Origin: Ephydatia muelleri
Lineage: Eukaryota > Porifera > Demospongiae > Spongillida > Spongillidae
Length of the DNA: 64,000 nucleotides
Direction: 5' to 3'
Assembly (NCBI GenBank): GCA_013339895.1
Contig: JABACO010000002.1
Coordinates: 11,883,610 to 11,947,609, forward strand
Shown here: in pieces, positions 19,767 to 33,408 of the stretch
Layout of the letters: each line of letters opens with the position of its first letter
Position numbering within the stretch: position 1 is the first letter of the stretch
Position numbers and translations under genes: made by a program
Notes under the pieces: model-generated
Databases searched by the model: none
What the model saw: only the letters and a program-made list of their open reading frames with translations
Told to the model about the DNA's origin: nothing

Positions 19767-22700
19767 TTACTGCTGACCTGGAGAACATGAGTTCAAGTAA
19801 TTGCCCTTGTAGATCACTTTCCTCCATGTTGAATCTGCATTCAACCCCACAGTGCACCCGGCACGATAGCCACCAGCATTTTGATCCAGATGAAAACAGA
19901 GCCTGTGAGAGCAGTCTGGATTGTTGTAGTCACAGCTGTTAAGGTTGATATTTGAGGAAGATGCAAACCCAAAGCTCCATCCAGGATAGCGATACCAGTA
20001 TGCTCCTCCATCATCAATATAAGCTTGTGTTGCTGAGGAAGTTGTTTTCAAAACATTAGATGAGACACCAAATGCTCCAAGAGCAAATGTATTTGAGCTT
20101 GAAGAGTTTTTTGCCCCGACAAACATCAGAGAGGACCCTAAGCAGTTTGCAAGGTCAGCTGATGTCGTTGCATGTGAATAAGGCTGGTCATAGCACTTGG
20201 TGAAGCTCTTCTGGATGAGAGCATTTTCAGGATAGTTGTATAGTACTCCACATGATGGAACAGCCACTGCAAATTAACAAATGCGATTACATATAACTGA
20301 TGATAGTGATGAATAATAAACGAAACTATGTATAAGAGTAACTAACTGTGTTTTAAATTGTAACTAGTGGCTTAAAATAGGCACCAATTTTTCTTTAACT
20401 ACGAGAATGTTATAAACACTTCACATCCCAATTACTACTGACATTAATTAATTCTCAATCAGCTCAATACGAAGACTGCCAGCTTGTGCGTGTGTTATGT
20501 GTGCGTGTGTGTGCAGTGTATGTGAGTTTGTCAATGTTAGTATGATAGAAATACAAATACATGCATAAACCCTGTTGTTTTTTCATCACCCAGTTCCTAC
20601 AACAAACAATATATGAGGCAACTATAGAAAAAAATCCAACGCAGCATATTTAGTGCTCTCAAACGTTTACTGTCGCGAATAGTGCACTTGTGATACTTGT
20701 AGTGGAGTAATTGGGCTTACCAGGGGAGCAGATTGGTAGATTTTTCCCGCTGTAAATCACTTTCATCCAGGTCGAGTCACTGTTCAAACCCACAGTACAC
20801 CCAGCACGATAGCCACCAGCGTTTTGATCCAGATGCCAACACATCCTGCTAGCACAATCAGGATTATTGTAATCGCAACTGTTCAAGTTCACCGTTGAGG
20901 AGGATGCAAACCCAAAGCTCCATCCCGGATACCGGTACCAGTACGCGCCTCCTGCATCTAGAACAGCCTTCTTTTGTTCGAAGGTGTATTTAAAGACGTT
21001 CGATGTCACACCGAAGGCTCCAATGGCAAACGAGCTTGCTCCCTTAGACGTCTTTGCCCCTACAAAGACGTACTCTGATCCAGAGCATGTGGCCAGGCTA
21101 ACAGAAGAAGTAGCGTGGGAGTAGGGCTGCTCGTAACACTTAACGTAGCCCTTTTGGATGAGATCGCTCTCCTTGTAATCGTACTGAATGCCGCAGGTAG
21201 GCAGAGAAGCTGGGATATAGTGAGTGGGAATAGTTATCACCTATACATTTCAAACTTAGGTAGTTATGTACCAATTCAGAGCTCATGTCCTGACTAAGAT
21301 GCAACTTAATAAAGTCTGGTATATGTCAATTATTTCTTTCATTCCACTTACTTTTAGCAGAATAACGTAATTGAATAAAATAATACATGCATAATATTGC
21401 GTCAGTGTAGTAACTCAATACGTTGTAGAGAAATTATTAAACAATAAAATTGTCTTCCTTTCATAATACTGATCTAGCTGACGAGAGGTCTAATTTAATC
21501 GATGTGGTTATGGTCGATAGACAATATTATTTTACTCTAACAACCCACTATAATAAAAAAAAACGCTACTCGAGGGTTATCAGTTACCACTTATATGAGT
21601 CAATCCATTATAACTGGGTAAAATGTTACTTGCAACATTAAAAAAGTTAATAAACTTAATGGTTTACGAAATATACTGCACTTAATAACCTGGCAGGCTC
21701 ATAATGTTGCCATTGTTTGTCTGGTAGCGAAATGTATGGCGTCAAATCGAAGCTCTGAATCTATAAATACTAATAATTTTTGTTGGTGATGAATGGGTTA
21801 AATAAACATAATCATTATAGCGCAGATTTCAAAATTGAGATAGTTTTCTGGATCGAACGATACACTGATATTTTATTTATTTACAGGACTGAAGGGACAA
21901 TTAATACTGTTGTTTTTATGAAATAAAACGTTTGTGTACACCACATCGAGTTTTACAAGTGATCGCAGTCTTTAATGTTATGCAGTTTATTTTAGCACAA
22001 ATACTGTTACGCAAGTATCGCGAACCGCAGCTACGAATTCGAACACTGCCCACACATCGGTAGTAATATCATTTGCGCTCAGCTAGTAAAAATAAACCTT
22101 TTGATTAAAAGACGCGTATCTTTTAGAAGAATGGTCACGCTGCTTAGAAGTATAATAAGCTCACGATCGACTGTAATGCTCGAATAGAAAATTGCTTCAT
22201 TCTTGTGTTGCAAGTAAAAAGCAACCAGCTATGTCCACGGCTACCAATAACCCGACGGCCCCTCATGTCCCTGCGGGTGGGGCTGAACATACCTTGTACC
22301 GAGCGTTCTTCCAATACAATGCAGAGACTAAGCGTTCTTTAAATAGAATGCAAAAAGGCGGGTGCATATAGATTAGCTGCGCCATTACAGAAAAGTAAAC
22401 CTCAGTGTTGATAGCTATGGTGTGATACATGTAGTTACGTGGCACACTTAGTAATGCAAGCCGAGTTAAAAATAGCTGCCACATCATCAAACGCATGCGG
22501 TTCTACATACACAGAAATTGATATAAACGAAAAATCTAGTAGTAGTCTCTTGAGGTCTGTTAAATAAATAAAGGCTAAGATATGAGCCACCTAAGTTAAA
22601 CATTTTCTGCAAAAATTAATTATTCAGGAGAGCATATTTCGTAAACCATTAAAGTTATTAACTTCATTATGGGTACTCTTCCAAAGGCAAACTAATATAA

Positions 22701-25541
22701 GAGATTACACGAAGACACGAAGCACGCTCCTATATCGAGTCATAGTGGGAATGACCCCTGAGACAAATGTGCCTAAACTACATTAGAGAGTGAGGGTACA
22801 TCGTGTTCGACTTCATATCAATGAAGTAAAATTATAAACAATGCACGTCCAACCCATTATAGCACTGTATAATCAAATTTGTGGTGACAAAACATTACGC
22901 ACATCAATTCTAACTCACATTTGTAAATCACTTTTCTCCACGAGTCATCGTTCAACCCCACAGTGCACCCGGCACGATAGCCACCAACATTTTGATCCAG
23001 ATGAAAACAGAGCCTGTGAGAGCAGTCTGGATTATTGTAGTCACAGCTGTTCAAGTTTATACTTGAGGACGATGCAAACCCAAAGCTCCATCCAGGATAG
23101 CGATACCAATAGGCGCCTCCCACTGCATCATAGTACGCTCGATAGGTGGAGTATGTATTTTTGAAGACATTGACTGAAGCCCCAAATGCTCCAATTGAAA
23201 AAACATTAGCATTTGATGAGCTCTTGGCTCCAACAAAGACAAATTCAGATCCAGCACATGCATTGAGATTCGCTGAACTTGTGTAATGGCTATAGGGCTG
23301 GTCATAGCATTTGACAAAACCCTTTTGGACGAGAGTGCTCTCCAAATAGTTGTACACCACACCAGTAGATGGAACAGAGGCTGCAAAAGAGTCGAACATA
23401 AGAACGTTTGTCATTAGCACAACCAAGTACATACAATTAGATCAAGAATGATTGAATAAGATCGTAAGAATGGGATAACAATTAAAATTATGACTAAGGA
23501 CGAAGAATTAGATCATCATTATCCCTACAGTTAACCTAGATCAACCCTGCTTAGCAAGGCCCTTGCATTAGCTCTGACCAGTGTCTAGTTCATTCATGTG
23601 TGATGGTATGCTGGACAGTGTTGCTTGGTTGTTGGACCACCTGACTACAAGCCCCTCAGCCATTGGGACACACGCCCTTGTAAAGCACATTACGCTTTTG
23701 GTCATTTCGTCATGACAGATAATAATTAAGAAAATGAATGGATTGCGAATCATAGAATAATTTTAATTACAAATTATTCAAGCCAACGGCGTGCAATAAT
23801 AAGATTATAATTTAAAAGCAAGAGAATAAAAAGTGGATGATTGGAAGTTTGACACTGTACGGGAATAATTGCTCTGCAATTAGGTTTAAACAATTCTCTT
23901 GGCAAACTTAATGGTCATCTAACAGGCTTGTGCACTAATTAGTGGGGTCGTATTTAAATGAAAGGGATTGTCCTATGATATTGAATTCCAGCCCACATAG
24001 ACAATGATGGCATACACTGTACGTACATTTAATGACACAGCCCATAATATAAAATATTGGTATTTTAAGATTGAATATATCCACAGCGCGCATTTGCAGT
24101 GTTTTTAGCAATGCATGTTTGAACCTTGCCCGCTGTGTTCAAGTCCTGTAGTTTACGATGCATGCAGTAGTCTGTTCATTGTCCAGCATGCATTCAGTCT
24201 AAACTGTTCCTAGCCCTCCCACTGCAGGTACAAAGGACGATGTATCAAGTCTAACCCTGAATCCATCTTCATAAAGAGAGCATTGTACAGCAGCTTACCA
24301 ATGGTACTCGAGGGAGTGTCTTTCACTTGTGCATCTATAAATGATTGGAGAGGTGTATGTAGTTAGCATACAGGCAAAACTTTGACACATACACGCATGC
24401 ATGTGCGAATGTCACTTCCGATAATCTACAAAATGCTAAAAAGGTAGAGTCTACTGTAAGATCAATTCGGATTCAGACAGCCTAAAAATGATTCAATTTC
24501 AGACTTTGTTATAGTGTTGAGAATTAGAATTATTACTGTTTTTATAAATGAACGTTCGTTATCAACAAATATCGATCCAATTTAGCAATTTGCCTATTAA
24601 TATGCGTATCATTTTGCACCAATAATTACTTCAACCAGTTTTACAAAATCGCGGGTCGCAGATTAATAAAAACATTCTCATATTTCTAGATTTGAATAAT
24701 GCGAGAAAATGTGTCTATACTGTATGTCAACTAAAACAACCTGTAGGTCTCACGAACACAAGAACAATTTGAACCTCTTCGTAACATGCAACGAGATCCT
24801 TTTGGATGAGGTTCGATGTTACTAAAGATGATATCTCCTCACGGAAGCAAAATAATTTGATAAAGTTGAATTTCAAGAATTCGAAATTACTATTTACCGC
24901 TAGTGTCATATACGTTTTTAAATGTTAGCTAGCAGTGCATGGAATCAAATATTGTTGTGAATGATAGCAATGATGATGACAATGTAATGAAGGCGCACAT
25001 TCTTCCAATTCATTCTCATCATGAAACGTACCGATTACATTAACACCAGCCTTCGGAGAAGTGCTACCTCCATCTCCGCCTCCCAAAAGTGTAACCCTAC
25101 CTGTAGATGTAGTTATCATTTCATTTTCCTGAACTTTGGGAGAGGTGCTTCCCTCGCCTCCGAATATTACTGCCGTATCCGTATGAGCAGCCGCGGTGTT
25201 GCCGACCGTCACCACCTTTGGTTTTTGGCCGGTGCTGTCGTCGCTTGCTAATACCTGTTTGACAAGTTCCTCAAGATCCTCAAGCGTCGACTGTCCCCTT
25301 GCCGTGTCCCTCGACTTCATCACTGTGGTACCATCCGATTTCACCGTCGTGGCTTCGCCACCGTCTGCCTGCTGTGCAGTGACGCCATATTTCGGGGAGG
25401 TACTCCCTCCGTCCACTGTGAGAGAGACAATATCAGCATGCAAAACGTCAGAGCTAAACCGAGGCACTTACGTGTGCCGATCGACGCGGCCTTGCACAGC
25501 AATGCAACGGTTAACAAAACCGTCACACTTGACAGCTGCAT
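19767..25541 (-). CDS. Secreted three-domain Cys-containing protein (gene A, six exons)
   Basis: Exons (minus): 25541-25472, 25415-25032, 24334-24299, 23380-22919, 21209-20721, 20266-19767. Every internal junction is phase 1 with GT-AG borders, and the sum is exactly 647 codons. Residues 1-20 are a signal peptide (MQLSSVTVLLTVALLCKAAS). Residues 24-163 are a Ser/Thr/Gly-rich linker with three GG(S/E/D)..STSPK blocks (about 26-32, 109-117, 139-145). Three related domains follow: 164-317, 318-480 and 481-646, each one exon, sharing KCY(D/E)QPYSH, FVGAK, GAFG, the invariant [19 protein letters not shown] and [13 protein letters not shown] and [12 protein letters not shown]. The conserved Cys suggest disulphides. 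No transmembrane segment or GPI signal is seen, so it is probably extracellular. I know this domain type from sponge and cnidarian gene models but cannot name a function. Confidence 0.85.
20470..20530. repeat. Short TG-rich intron tract
   Basis: TG-rich stretch in the last intron of gene A. The paralogue has a much expanded tract at the same place (60661-60772), while the right-arm copy (32010-32045) is short like this one. Confidence 0.7.
21210..22918. other. Intron 4 of gene A, no further gene seen
   Basis: AT-rich 1.7-kb intron. It contains two near-copies of a tcgtaaaccattaa-type word about 1 kb apart. No exon-like open stretch with supported borders was found. Confidence 0.5.
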
Positions 25542-26056
25542 TTTTAGCTTAGTTAACAACCTCGAGGTTTTAATATGCGGGAGAAGCAGTTAAAAAAGCA
25601 TTTGTATTAGCGTTCCAGCGTAATGATCCGTAATTGCCAATTACAGTAGCGGTTCAACAAAAAGTTCCCTTAACGTTGTTATGGTACGTACGTTGCACGG
25701 CGTTGAAATGTATGGCTAATTAACAATTCATAGCCTTACAACTCCATGACAAGTACTGCAATTCTCTGTGCGTAAGAACGCAATGCGTAGAGGACATGAA
25801 GACTTCTAGAATATCAAAAAGTTTGAAATCTTGAAACAAATTAGCGTTAGCGGAAACCTCTGTAAGATAAGTTTTTTTTTTTTGGGACCCGTAAGCCTTG
25901 CAGAACACACACGTACTATGAATAACATGATGATATAATGTTTTTTGGAATGAACCCAGGAGCAGGACCATCTTCATGGTCTCCTCCTCCCAGGAGAAAG
26001 CCATGTCGGCAGGAGCTCTACCACCATGGTGTCTGGATTTGGGAGATAGTTTTGTC
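25542..26056. promoter_or_regulatory. 5' flank of gene A, innermost part of left arm
   Basis: This 500-bp flank should include the promoter. The word acgttgttatggtacgtacg and the stretch around it are kept in both arms. Within 25930-26056 an open stretch (residues SSWSPPP and HHG) is matched in the right arm at lower identity than the rest of the repeat. Confidence 0.35.
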
Positions 26057-26394
26057 CAGACGTTACCTATTCTCATGCAACTTCCCTATGCTGTCCCACC
26101 CCCAAACCGATCCCCGAACACTCAATGGCCCTCATTAGCAAAAACACGACCAGAAACAAGGCCTGTCAAACACACAGAGCCTATGATCCATATTGGCCTG
26201 AAACACACATGAATATTTCATTTTGCCACACAAACGCATGCATGCTTACCACAACTCAAACAATGATAAAACCACAAAAGCTGTACAGACTAATAATATC
26301 CACAATAGGAACACACCAGTGTTACACTCTAATGACGCTAAACCTGTCTCAAATGTTTCTCCGTCCAGGCACTGTCCGCAAAAACGAACAAAAT
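26057..26394. other. Unique loop between the inverted arms
   Basis: About 340 bp with no inverted partner. A minus-strand open frame (26246-26467) crosses it with a hydrophobic tail (FLLWILLVCTAFVVLSLF), but it has no support as an exon. Confidence 0.7.
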
Positions 26395-26902
26395 GAGACT
26401 CCCAAATCCAGATCCCATGGTGGTAGAGCTCCTGCTGACATGGCTTTCTCCTGGAGGAGGAGACCATGAAGATGGTTCTGCTCCTGTGTTCATTCCAAAA
26501 AACATTATATCATCATATTATTCATAGTACGTGTGTGTTCTGCAAGGCTTACGGGCCCAGATAAATAAAAAACCAAACTTATCTTACAGATGTTTGCGCT
26601 AACGCATATTTTTTTCACGATTTCAAACTTTTTGATATTCTAAAAGTCTTCAATGTCCTCTACACATTGCGTTCTAACGCACAGAGAATTGCAGTACTTG
26701 TCATGGAGTTGTAAGGCTGAATTGTTAATTACCATACATTTCAACGCCGTGCAACGTACGTACCATAACAACGTTAAGGGAACTTTTTGTTGAAAACCGC
26801 TGTAATTGGCAATTACGGATCATTACGCTGGAACGCTAATACAAATGCTTTTTAACTGCTTCTCCCGCATATTAAAACCTCGAGGTTGTTAACTAAGCTA
26901 AA

Positions 26903-29900
26903 ATGCAGCTGTCAAGTGTGACGGTTTTGTTAACCGTTGCATTGCTGTGGCAGGCCGCGTCGATCGGCAACACGTAAGTGCCTCGGTTTAGCTCTGACGT
27001 TTTGCATGCTGATATTGTCTCTCTCACATGGACGGAGGAGTACTCCCGAAATATGGCGTCACTGCACAGCAGGCAGACGGTGGCGAAGCCACGACGGTGA
27101 AATCGGATGGTACCACAGTGATGAAGTCGAGGGACACGGCAAGGGGAAGTCGCCGCTTGAGATCTTGAGAACTTGTCAAACAGGTATTAGCAAGCGACGA
27201 CAGCACCGGCCAAAAAACCAAAGGTGGTGACGGTCGGGCAACACCGCGGCTGCTCATACGGATACGGCAGTATTATTCGGAGGCGAGGGGAAGCACCTCT
27301 CCCAAAGTTCAGGAAAATGAAATGATAACTACATCTACAGGCACGGTTACACTTTGGGAGGCGGAGAATGGAGGTAGCACTTCTCCGAAGGCTGGTGTTA
27401 ATGCAATCGGTACGTTTCATGATTCAAATGAATTGGAAGAATGTGCAGCTATGTTTCAACCTCAGGATGTAATGAAAATATCCCCATGCATGCAGCTGCT
27501 AGTATACGCAATGATGTCCAAAAGCTTCATTACAGTACATTGTCATCATCATTGCTATCATTCCAACAATATTTGATTCCATGCCGCACTGCATAGCTAA
27601 CATTAACGTATCTGACACTAGCGGTAAATAGTAATTTCTCTAAGGATCACGAACACTTGAATTCAACTTTATTCAAATTATTTTGCTTCCGTGAGGAGAT
27701 TCATCTCAGCAAATCGAACCTCATCCAAAATGATCTCGTTGCATGTATGAAACGGTCAAATTGTTCTTGTGTTCGTGAGACCTACAGGTTGTTTTAGTTG
27801 ACCTACAGTATAGACACATTTTCTCGCAATTTTTAGAAATGTGAGAATGTTTTATTAATCGCGACCCGCGATTTTGTAAACGGATTGAAGTAATTATTAG
27901 TGCACAATGATACGCATATTAAAAGGCAAATTGCTAATTGGATCGATACTTGCTGATAACCAACGTTATGAAGACCATTTATAAAAACAGTAATGATTCT
28001 AATCCTCAACACTATAACAAGACTGAAATTGAATCAGTTTTAGGCTGTCTGAATCCGAATTGATCTTACAGTAGACTCTACCTTTTAGCATTTGTAGATT
28101 ATCGGAAATGACATTTGCACATGCATGCGTGTATGTGTCAAAGTTTTGCCTGTATGCTAACTACATACACCTCTCCAATCATTTATAGATGCACAAGTGA
28201 AAGACACTCCCTCGAGTACCATTGGTAAGCTGCTGTACAATGCTCTCTTTATGAAGATGGATTCAGGGTTAGACTTGATACATCGTCCTTTGTACCTGCA
28301 GTGGGAGGGCTAGGAACAGTTTAGACTGAATGCATGCTGGACAATGAACAGACTACTGCATGCATCGTAAAACTACAGGACTTGAACACAGCGGGCAAGG
28401 TTCAAACATGCATTGCTAAAAACACTGCAAAATGCGCGCTGTGGATATATTCAATCTTAAAATACCAATATTTTATATTATGGGCTGTGTCATTAAATGT
28501 ACGTACAGTGTATGCCATCATTGTCTATGTGGGCTGGAATTCAATATCATAGGACATATCCCTTTCATTTAAATACGACCACCACTAATTAGTGCACAAG
28601 CCTGTTAGATTGACCATTAAGTTTTGCCAAGAGAAATTGGTTTAAAACCTAATTGCAGAGCAATTATTCCCGTACAGTGTCAAACTTCCAATCATCCACT
28701 TTTTATTCTCCTGCTTTTAAATTATAATCTTATTATTGGCACGCGTTGGCTTGAATTAATTTGTAATTAAAATTAATTCTATGCATTCGCAATCCATTCA
28801 TATTTCTTAATTATTATCTTCTCATGACGATATGACCAAAAGTGTAATTGTACTTGACAAGGGCGTGTGTCCCAATGGCTGAGGGGACTTGTAGTCAGGT
28901 GGTCCTAACAACCAAGCATCACTGTCCAGCATACCATCACACATGAATGAACTAGACACTGGTCAGAGCTATTGCAAGGGCCTTGCTAAGCAGGGTTGAT
29001 CTAGGTTAACTGTAGGGATAATGATGATCTAATTATTCGTCCTTATTCATAATTTTAATTGTTATCCCATTCTTACGATTAATCATTCTTGATCTAATTG
29101 TATGTACTTGGTTGTGCTATGACAAATGCGGTGCGTTATGTTCGACTCTGTTGCAGCCTCTGTTCCATCTACTGGTGTGGTGTACAACTATTTGGAGAGC
29201 ACTCTCGTCCAAAAGGGTTTTGTCAAATGCTATGACCAGCCCTATAGCCATTACACAAGTTCAGCGAATCTCAATGCATGTGCGGATCTGAATTTGTCTT
29301 TGTTGGAGCCAAGAGCTCATCAAATGCTAATGTTTTTTTCAATTGGAGCATTTGGGGCTTCAGTCAATGTCTTCAAAAATACATACTCCACCTATCGAGC
29401 GTACTATGATGCAGGTGGGAGGCGCCTATTGGTATCGCTATCCTGGATGGAGCTTTGGGTTTGCATCGTCCTCAAGTATAAACTTGAACAGCTGTGACTA
29501 CAATAATCCAGACTGCTCTCACAGGCTCTGTTTCATCTGGATCAAAATGTTGGTGGCTATCGTGCCGGGTGCACTGTGGGGTTGAACGATGACTCGTGGA
29601 GGAAAGTGATTTACAAATGTGAGTTAGAATTGATGTGCGTAATGTTTTGTCACCACAAATTTGATTATACAGTGCTATAATGGGTTGGACGTGCATTGTT
29701 TATAATTTTAGTTCATTGATTGAAGTCGAACACGATAGTACCCTCACTCCTCTAATGTAGTTTAGGCACATTTGTCTCAGGGGTCATTCCCACTATGACT
29801 CGATATGGGAGCGTGCTTCGTGTCTTCCGTGTAATCTCTTATACTAGTTGCCTTTGGAATGAGTACCCATAAATGAAGTTAATAACTTTAATGGTTTACG

Positions 29901-32760
29901 AAATATGCTCTCTGAATAATTAATTTTTGCAGAACATGTTTAACTTAGGTGGCTCATATCTTAGCCTTATTTATTTAACAGACCTCAAGAGACTACTAAG
30001 AATCACGGTTATTCGTTTATATCAATTTCTGTGTATGTAGAACCGCATGCGTTTGATGATGTGGCAGCTATTTTTAAACTCGGCTTGCATTACTAAGTGT
30101 GTACGTAACTACATGCATCACACCATAGCTATCAAACTGAGGTTACTTTTCTGTAATGGCGCAGCTAATCTATATGCACCCGCCTTTTTGCATTCTATTT
30201 AAAGAACGCTTAGTCTCTGGGAGAACGCTCAGTACAAGGTATGTTCAGCCCCAACCCGCAGGGACATGAGGGGCCGTCGGGTTATTGGTAGCCGTGGACA
30301 TAGCTGGTTGCTTTTTACTTGCAACACAAGAATGAAGGCAATTTTCTATTCGAGCATTACAGTCGATCGTGAGCTTATTATACTTCTAAGCAGCGTGACC
30401 ATTCTTCTAAAAGATACGCGTCTTTTATCAAAAGGTTTATTTTTACTAGCTGAGCGCAAATGATATTACTACCGATTGTGTGGGCAGTGTTCGAATTCGT
30501 AGCTGCGGTTCGCGATACTTGCGTAACAGTATTTGTGCTAAAATAAACTGCATAACATTAAAGACTGCGATCACTTGTAAAACTCGATGTGGTGTACACA
30601 AACGTTTTATTTCATAAAGACAACAGTATTAATTGTCCCTTCAGTCCTGTAAATAAATAAAATATCAGTGTAGCGTCGATCCAGAAACTATCTCAATTTT
30701 GAAATCTGCGCTATAATGATTATGTTTATTTAAACCCATTCATCACCAACAAAAATTATTAAGTATTATATTAGATTCAGAGCTTCGATTTGACGCCATA
30801 CATTTCGCTACCAGACAAACAATGGCAACATTATGAGCCTGCCAGGTTATTAAGTGCAGTATATTCGTAAACCATTAAGTTTATTAACTTTTTAATGTTG
30901 CAAGTAACATTTTACCCAGTTATAATGGATTGACTCATATAAGTGGTAACTGATACCCTCGAGTAGCGTTTTTTTTATTATAGTGGGTTGTTAGAGTAAA
31001 ATAAATTGTCTATCGACCATAACCACATCGATTAAATTAGACCTCTCGTCAAGCTAGATCAGTATTATGAAAGGAAGACAATTTTATGTTTAATAATTCT
31101 CTACAACGTATTGAGTTACTACACTGACGCAATATTATGCATGTATTATTTATTCAATTACGTTATTCTGCTAAAAGTAAGTGGAATGAAAGAAATAATT
31201 GACATATACCAGACTTTATTAAGTTTGCATCTTAGTCAGGACATGAGCTCTGAATTGGTACATAACTACCTAAGTTTGAAATGTATAGGTGATAACTATT
31301 CCCACTCACTATATCCCAGCTTCTCTGCCTACCTGCGGCATTCAGTACGATTACAAGGAGAGCGATCTCATCCAAAAGGGCTACGTTAAGTGTTACGAGC
31401 AGCCCTACTCCCACGCTACTTCTTCTGTTAGCCTGGCCACATGCTCTGGATCAGAGTACGTCTTTGTAGGGGCAAAGACGTCTAAGGGAGCAAGCTCGTT
31501 TGCCATTGGAGCCTTCGGTGTGACATCGAACGTCTTTAAATACACCTTCGAACAAAAGAAGGCTGTTCTAGATGCAGGAGGCGCGTACTGGTACCGGTAT
31601 CCGGGATGGAGCTTTGGGTTTGCATCCTCCTCAACGGTGAACTTGAACAGTTGCGATTACAATAATCCTGATTGTGCTAGCAGGATGTGTTGGCATCTGG
31701 ATCAAAACGCTGGTGGCTATCGTGCTGGGTGTACTGTGGGTTGAACAGTGACTCGACCTGGATGAAAGTGATTTACAGCGGGAAAAATCTACCAATCTGC
31801 TCCCCTGGTAAGCCCAATTACTCCACTACAAGTATCACAAGTGCACTATTCGCGACAGTAAACGTTGAGAGCACTAAATATGCTGCGTTGGATTTTTTTC
31901 TATAGTTGCCATCATATATTGTTTGTTGTAGGAACTGGGTGATGAAAAAACAACAGGGTTTATGCATGTATTTGTAATTTCTATCATACTAACATTGACA
32001 AACTCACATACACTGCACACACACGCACACATAACACACGCACAAGCTGGCAGTCTTCGTATTGAGCTGATTGAGAATTAATTAATGTCAGTAGTAATTG
32101 GGATGTGAAGTGTTTATAACATTCTCGTAGTTAAAGAAAAATTGGTGCTATTTTAAGCCACTAGTTACAATTTAAAACACAGTTAGTTACTCTTATACAT
32201 AGTTTCGTTTATTATTATCACTATCATTCAGTTATATGTAATCGCATTTGTTAATTTGCAGTGGCTGTTCCATCATGTGGAGTACTATACAACTATCCTG
32301 AAAATGCTCTCATCCAGAAGAGCTTCACCAAGTGCTATGACCAGCCTTATTCACATGCACGACAGTCAGCGACCTTGCAAACTGCATTAGGGTCCTCTCT
32401 GATGTTTGTCGGGGGCAAAAAACTCTTCGAGCTCAAATACATTTGCTCTTGGAGCATTTGGTGTCTCATCTATGTTTTGAAAAACAACTTCCTCAGCAAC
32501 ACAAGCTTATATTGATGATGAGGAGCATACTGGTATCGCTATCCTGGATGGAGCTTTGGGTTTGCATCTTCCTCAAATATCAACCTTAACAGCTGTGACT
32601 ACAACAATCCAGACTGCTCTCACAGGCTCTGTTTTCATCTGGATCAAAATGCTTGGTGGCTATCGTGCCGGTGCACTGTGGGGTTGAATGAAGATTCAAC
32701 ATGGAGGAAAGTGATCTACAAGGGCAATTACTTGAACTCATGTTCTCCAGGTCAGCATAA
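26903..32760 (+). pseudogene. Right-arm copy of the secreted three-domain gene
   Basis: Same six-exon layout as gene A, reversed: signal-peptide ATG at 26903, linker exon about 27028-27410, micro-exon near 28190-28225, domain exons near 29157-29618, 31319-31808 and 32263-32760. Four of the larger exons carry 1-base insertions or deletions relative to gene A (for example in the linker exon, around GLN in domain 2, and several in domain 3), so no full-length product could be made as written. The indels are often in or next to homopolymers and look like sequencing noise rather than decay. It may be an intact allele or duplicate in reality. Confidence 0.75.
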
Positions 32761-33372
32761 AAATGAAGCCAAATGCAAAAAAAAAACACAGTCATGATCA
32801 CGCATGCTTGCATACATCCATCTGTCCTACATGAAATGACCATTTATCATTCTTCTCTCCTGTATCATGGTGTTTATCAAAGATATCATGGCAACGTTGA
32901 ATCTGAGCATACCACTGCAAGTAAAGGCCAGTGAGAAGGGTCTGGACAAAGACTGCTGCTTAGAATGTAGACTGTATAATGCTAGCATTCAGTGGACTCA
33001 TAGCTTCAGTGACTCAATAGGCTGCACTGTGAAGTTTATTTTTAAAATGTTGCAATTTGTTCTTATCAGGACTATTAAGCTATAGAGACAACGCTTCCTA
33101 CTCATCATCGTGTGAGTAGATCATTCCATCACTCCATACGCACGGTACTTATAAGTCCTGCGAATTGAAATTCCTTTTAAGACACTGTTCTTAAGCTGTG
33201 ACAAAACCTCAATTACAGTGGTATTGACTGGTTTTTCGGTGCCCAAGCTGACTGCCAGTGGATGAGGGTGGAGTAGTACCGCCACCTAATTCTAACTACA
33301 GGGCTACTGTATCTAGTACCTGCATAAGCAAGATAAACACTTTCACACAATATCACACAACATTAATGCGTC

Positions 33373-33408
<36 letters not shown>

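Noticed and set aside
25938-26469. Open frames across the palindrome centre (SSWSPPP-type and hydrophobic tail)
   Set aside because: They start in inverted-repeat sequence, end in the unique loop and have no supported exon borders.
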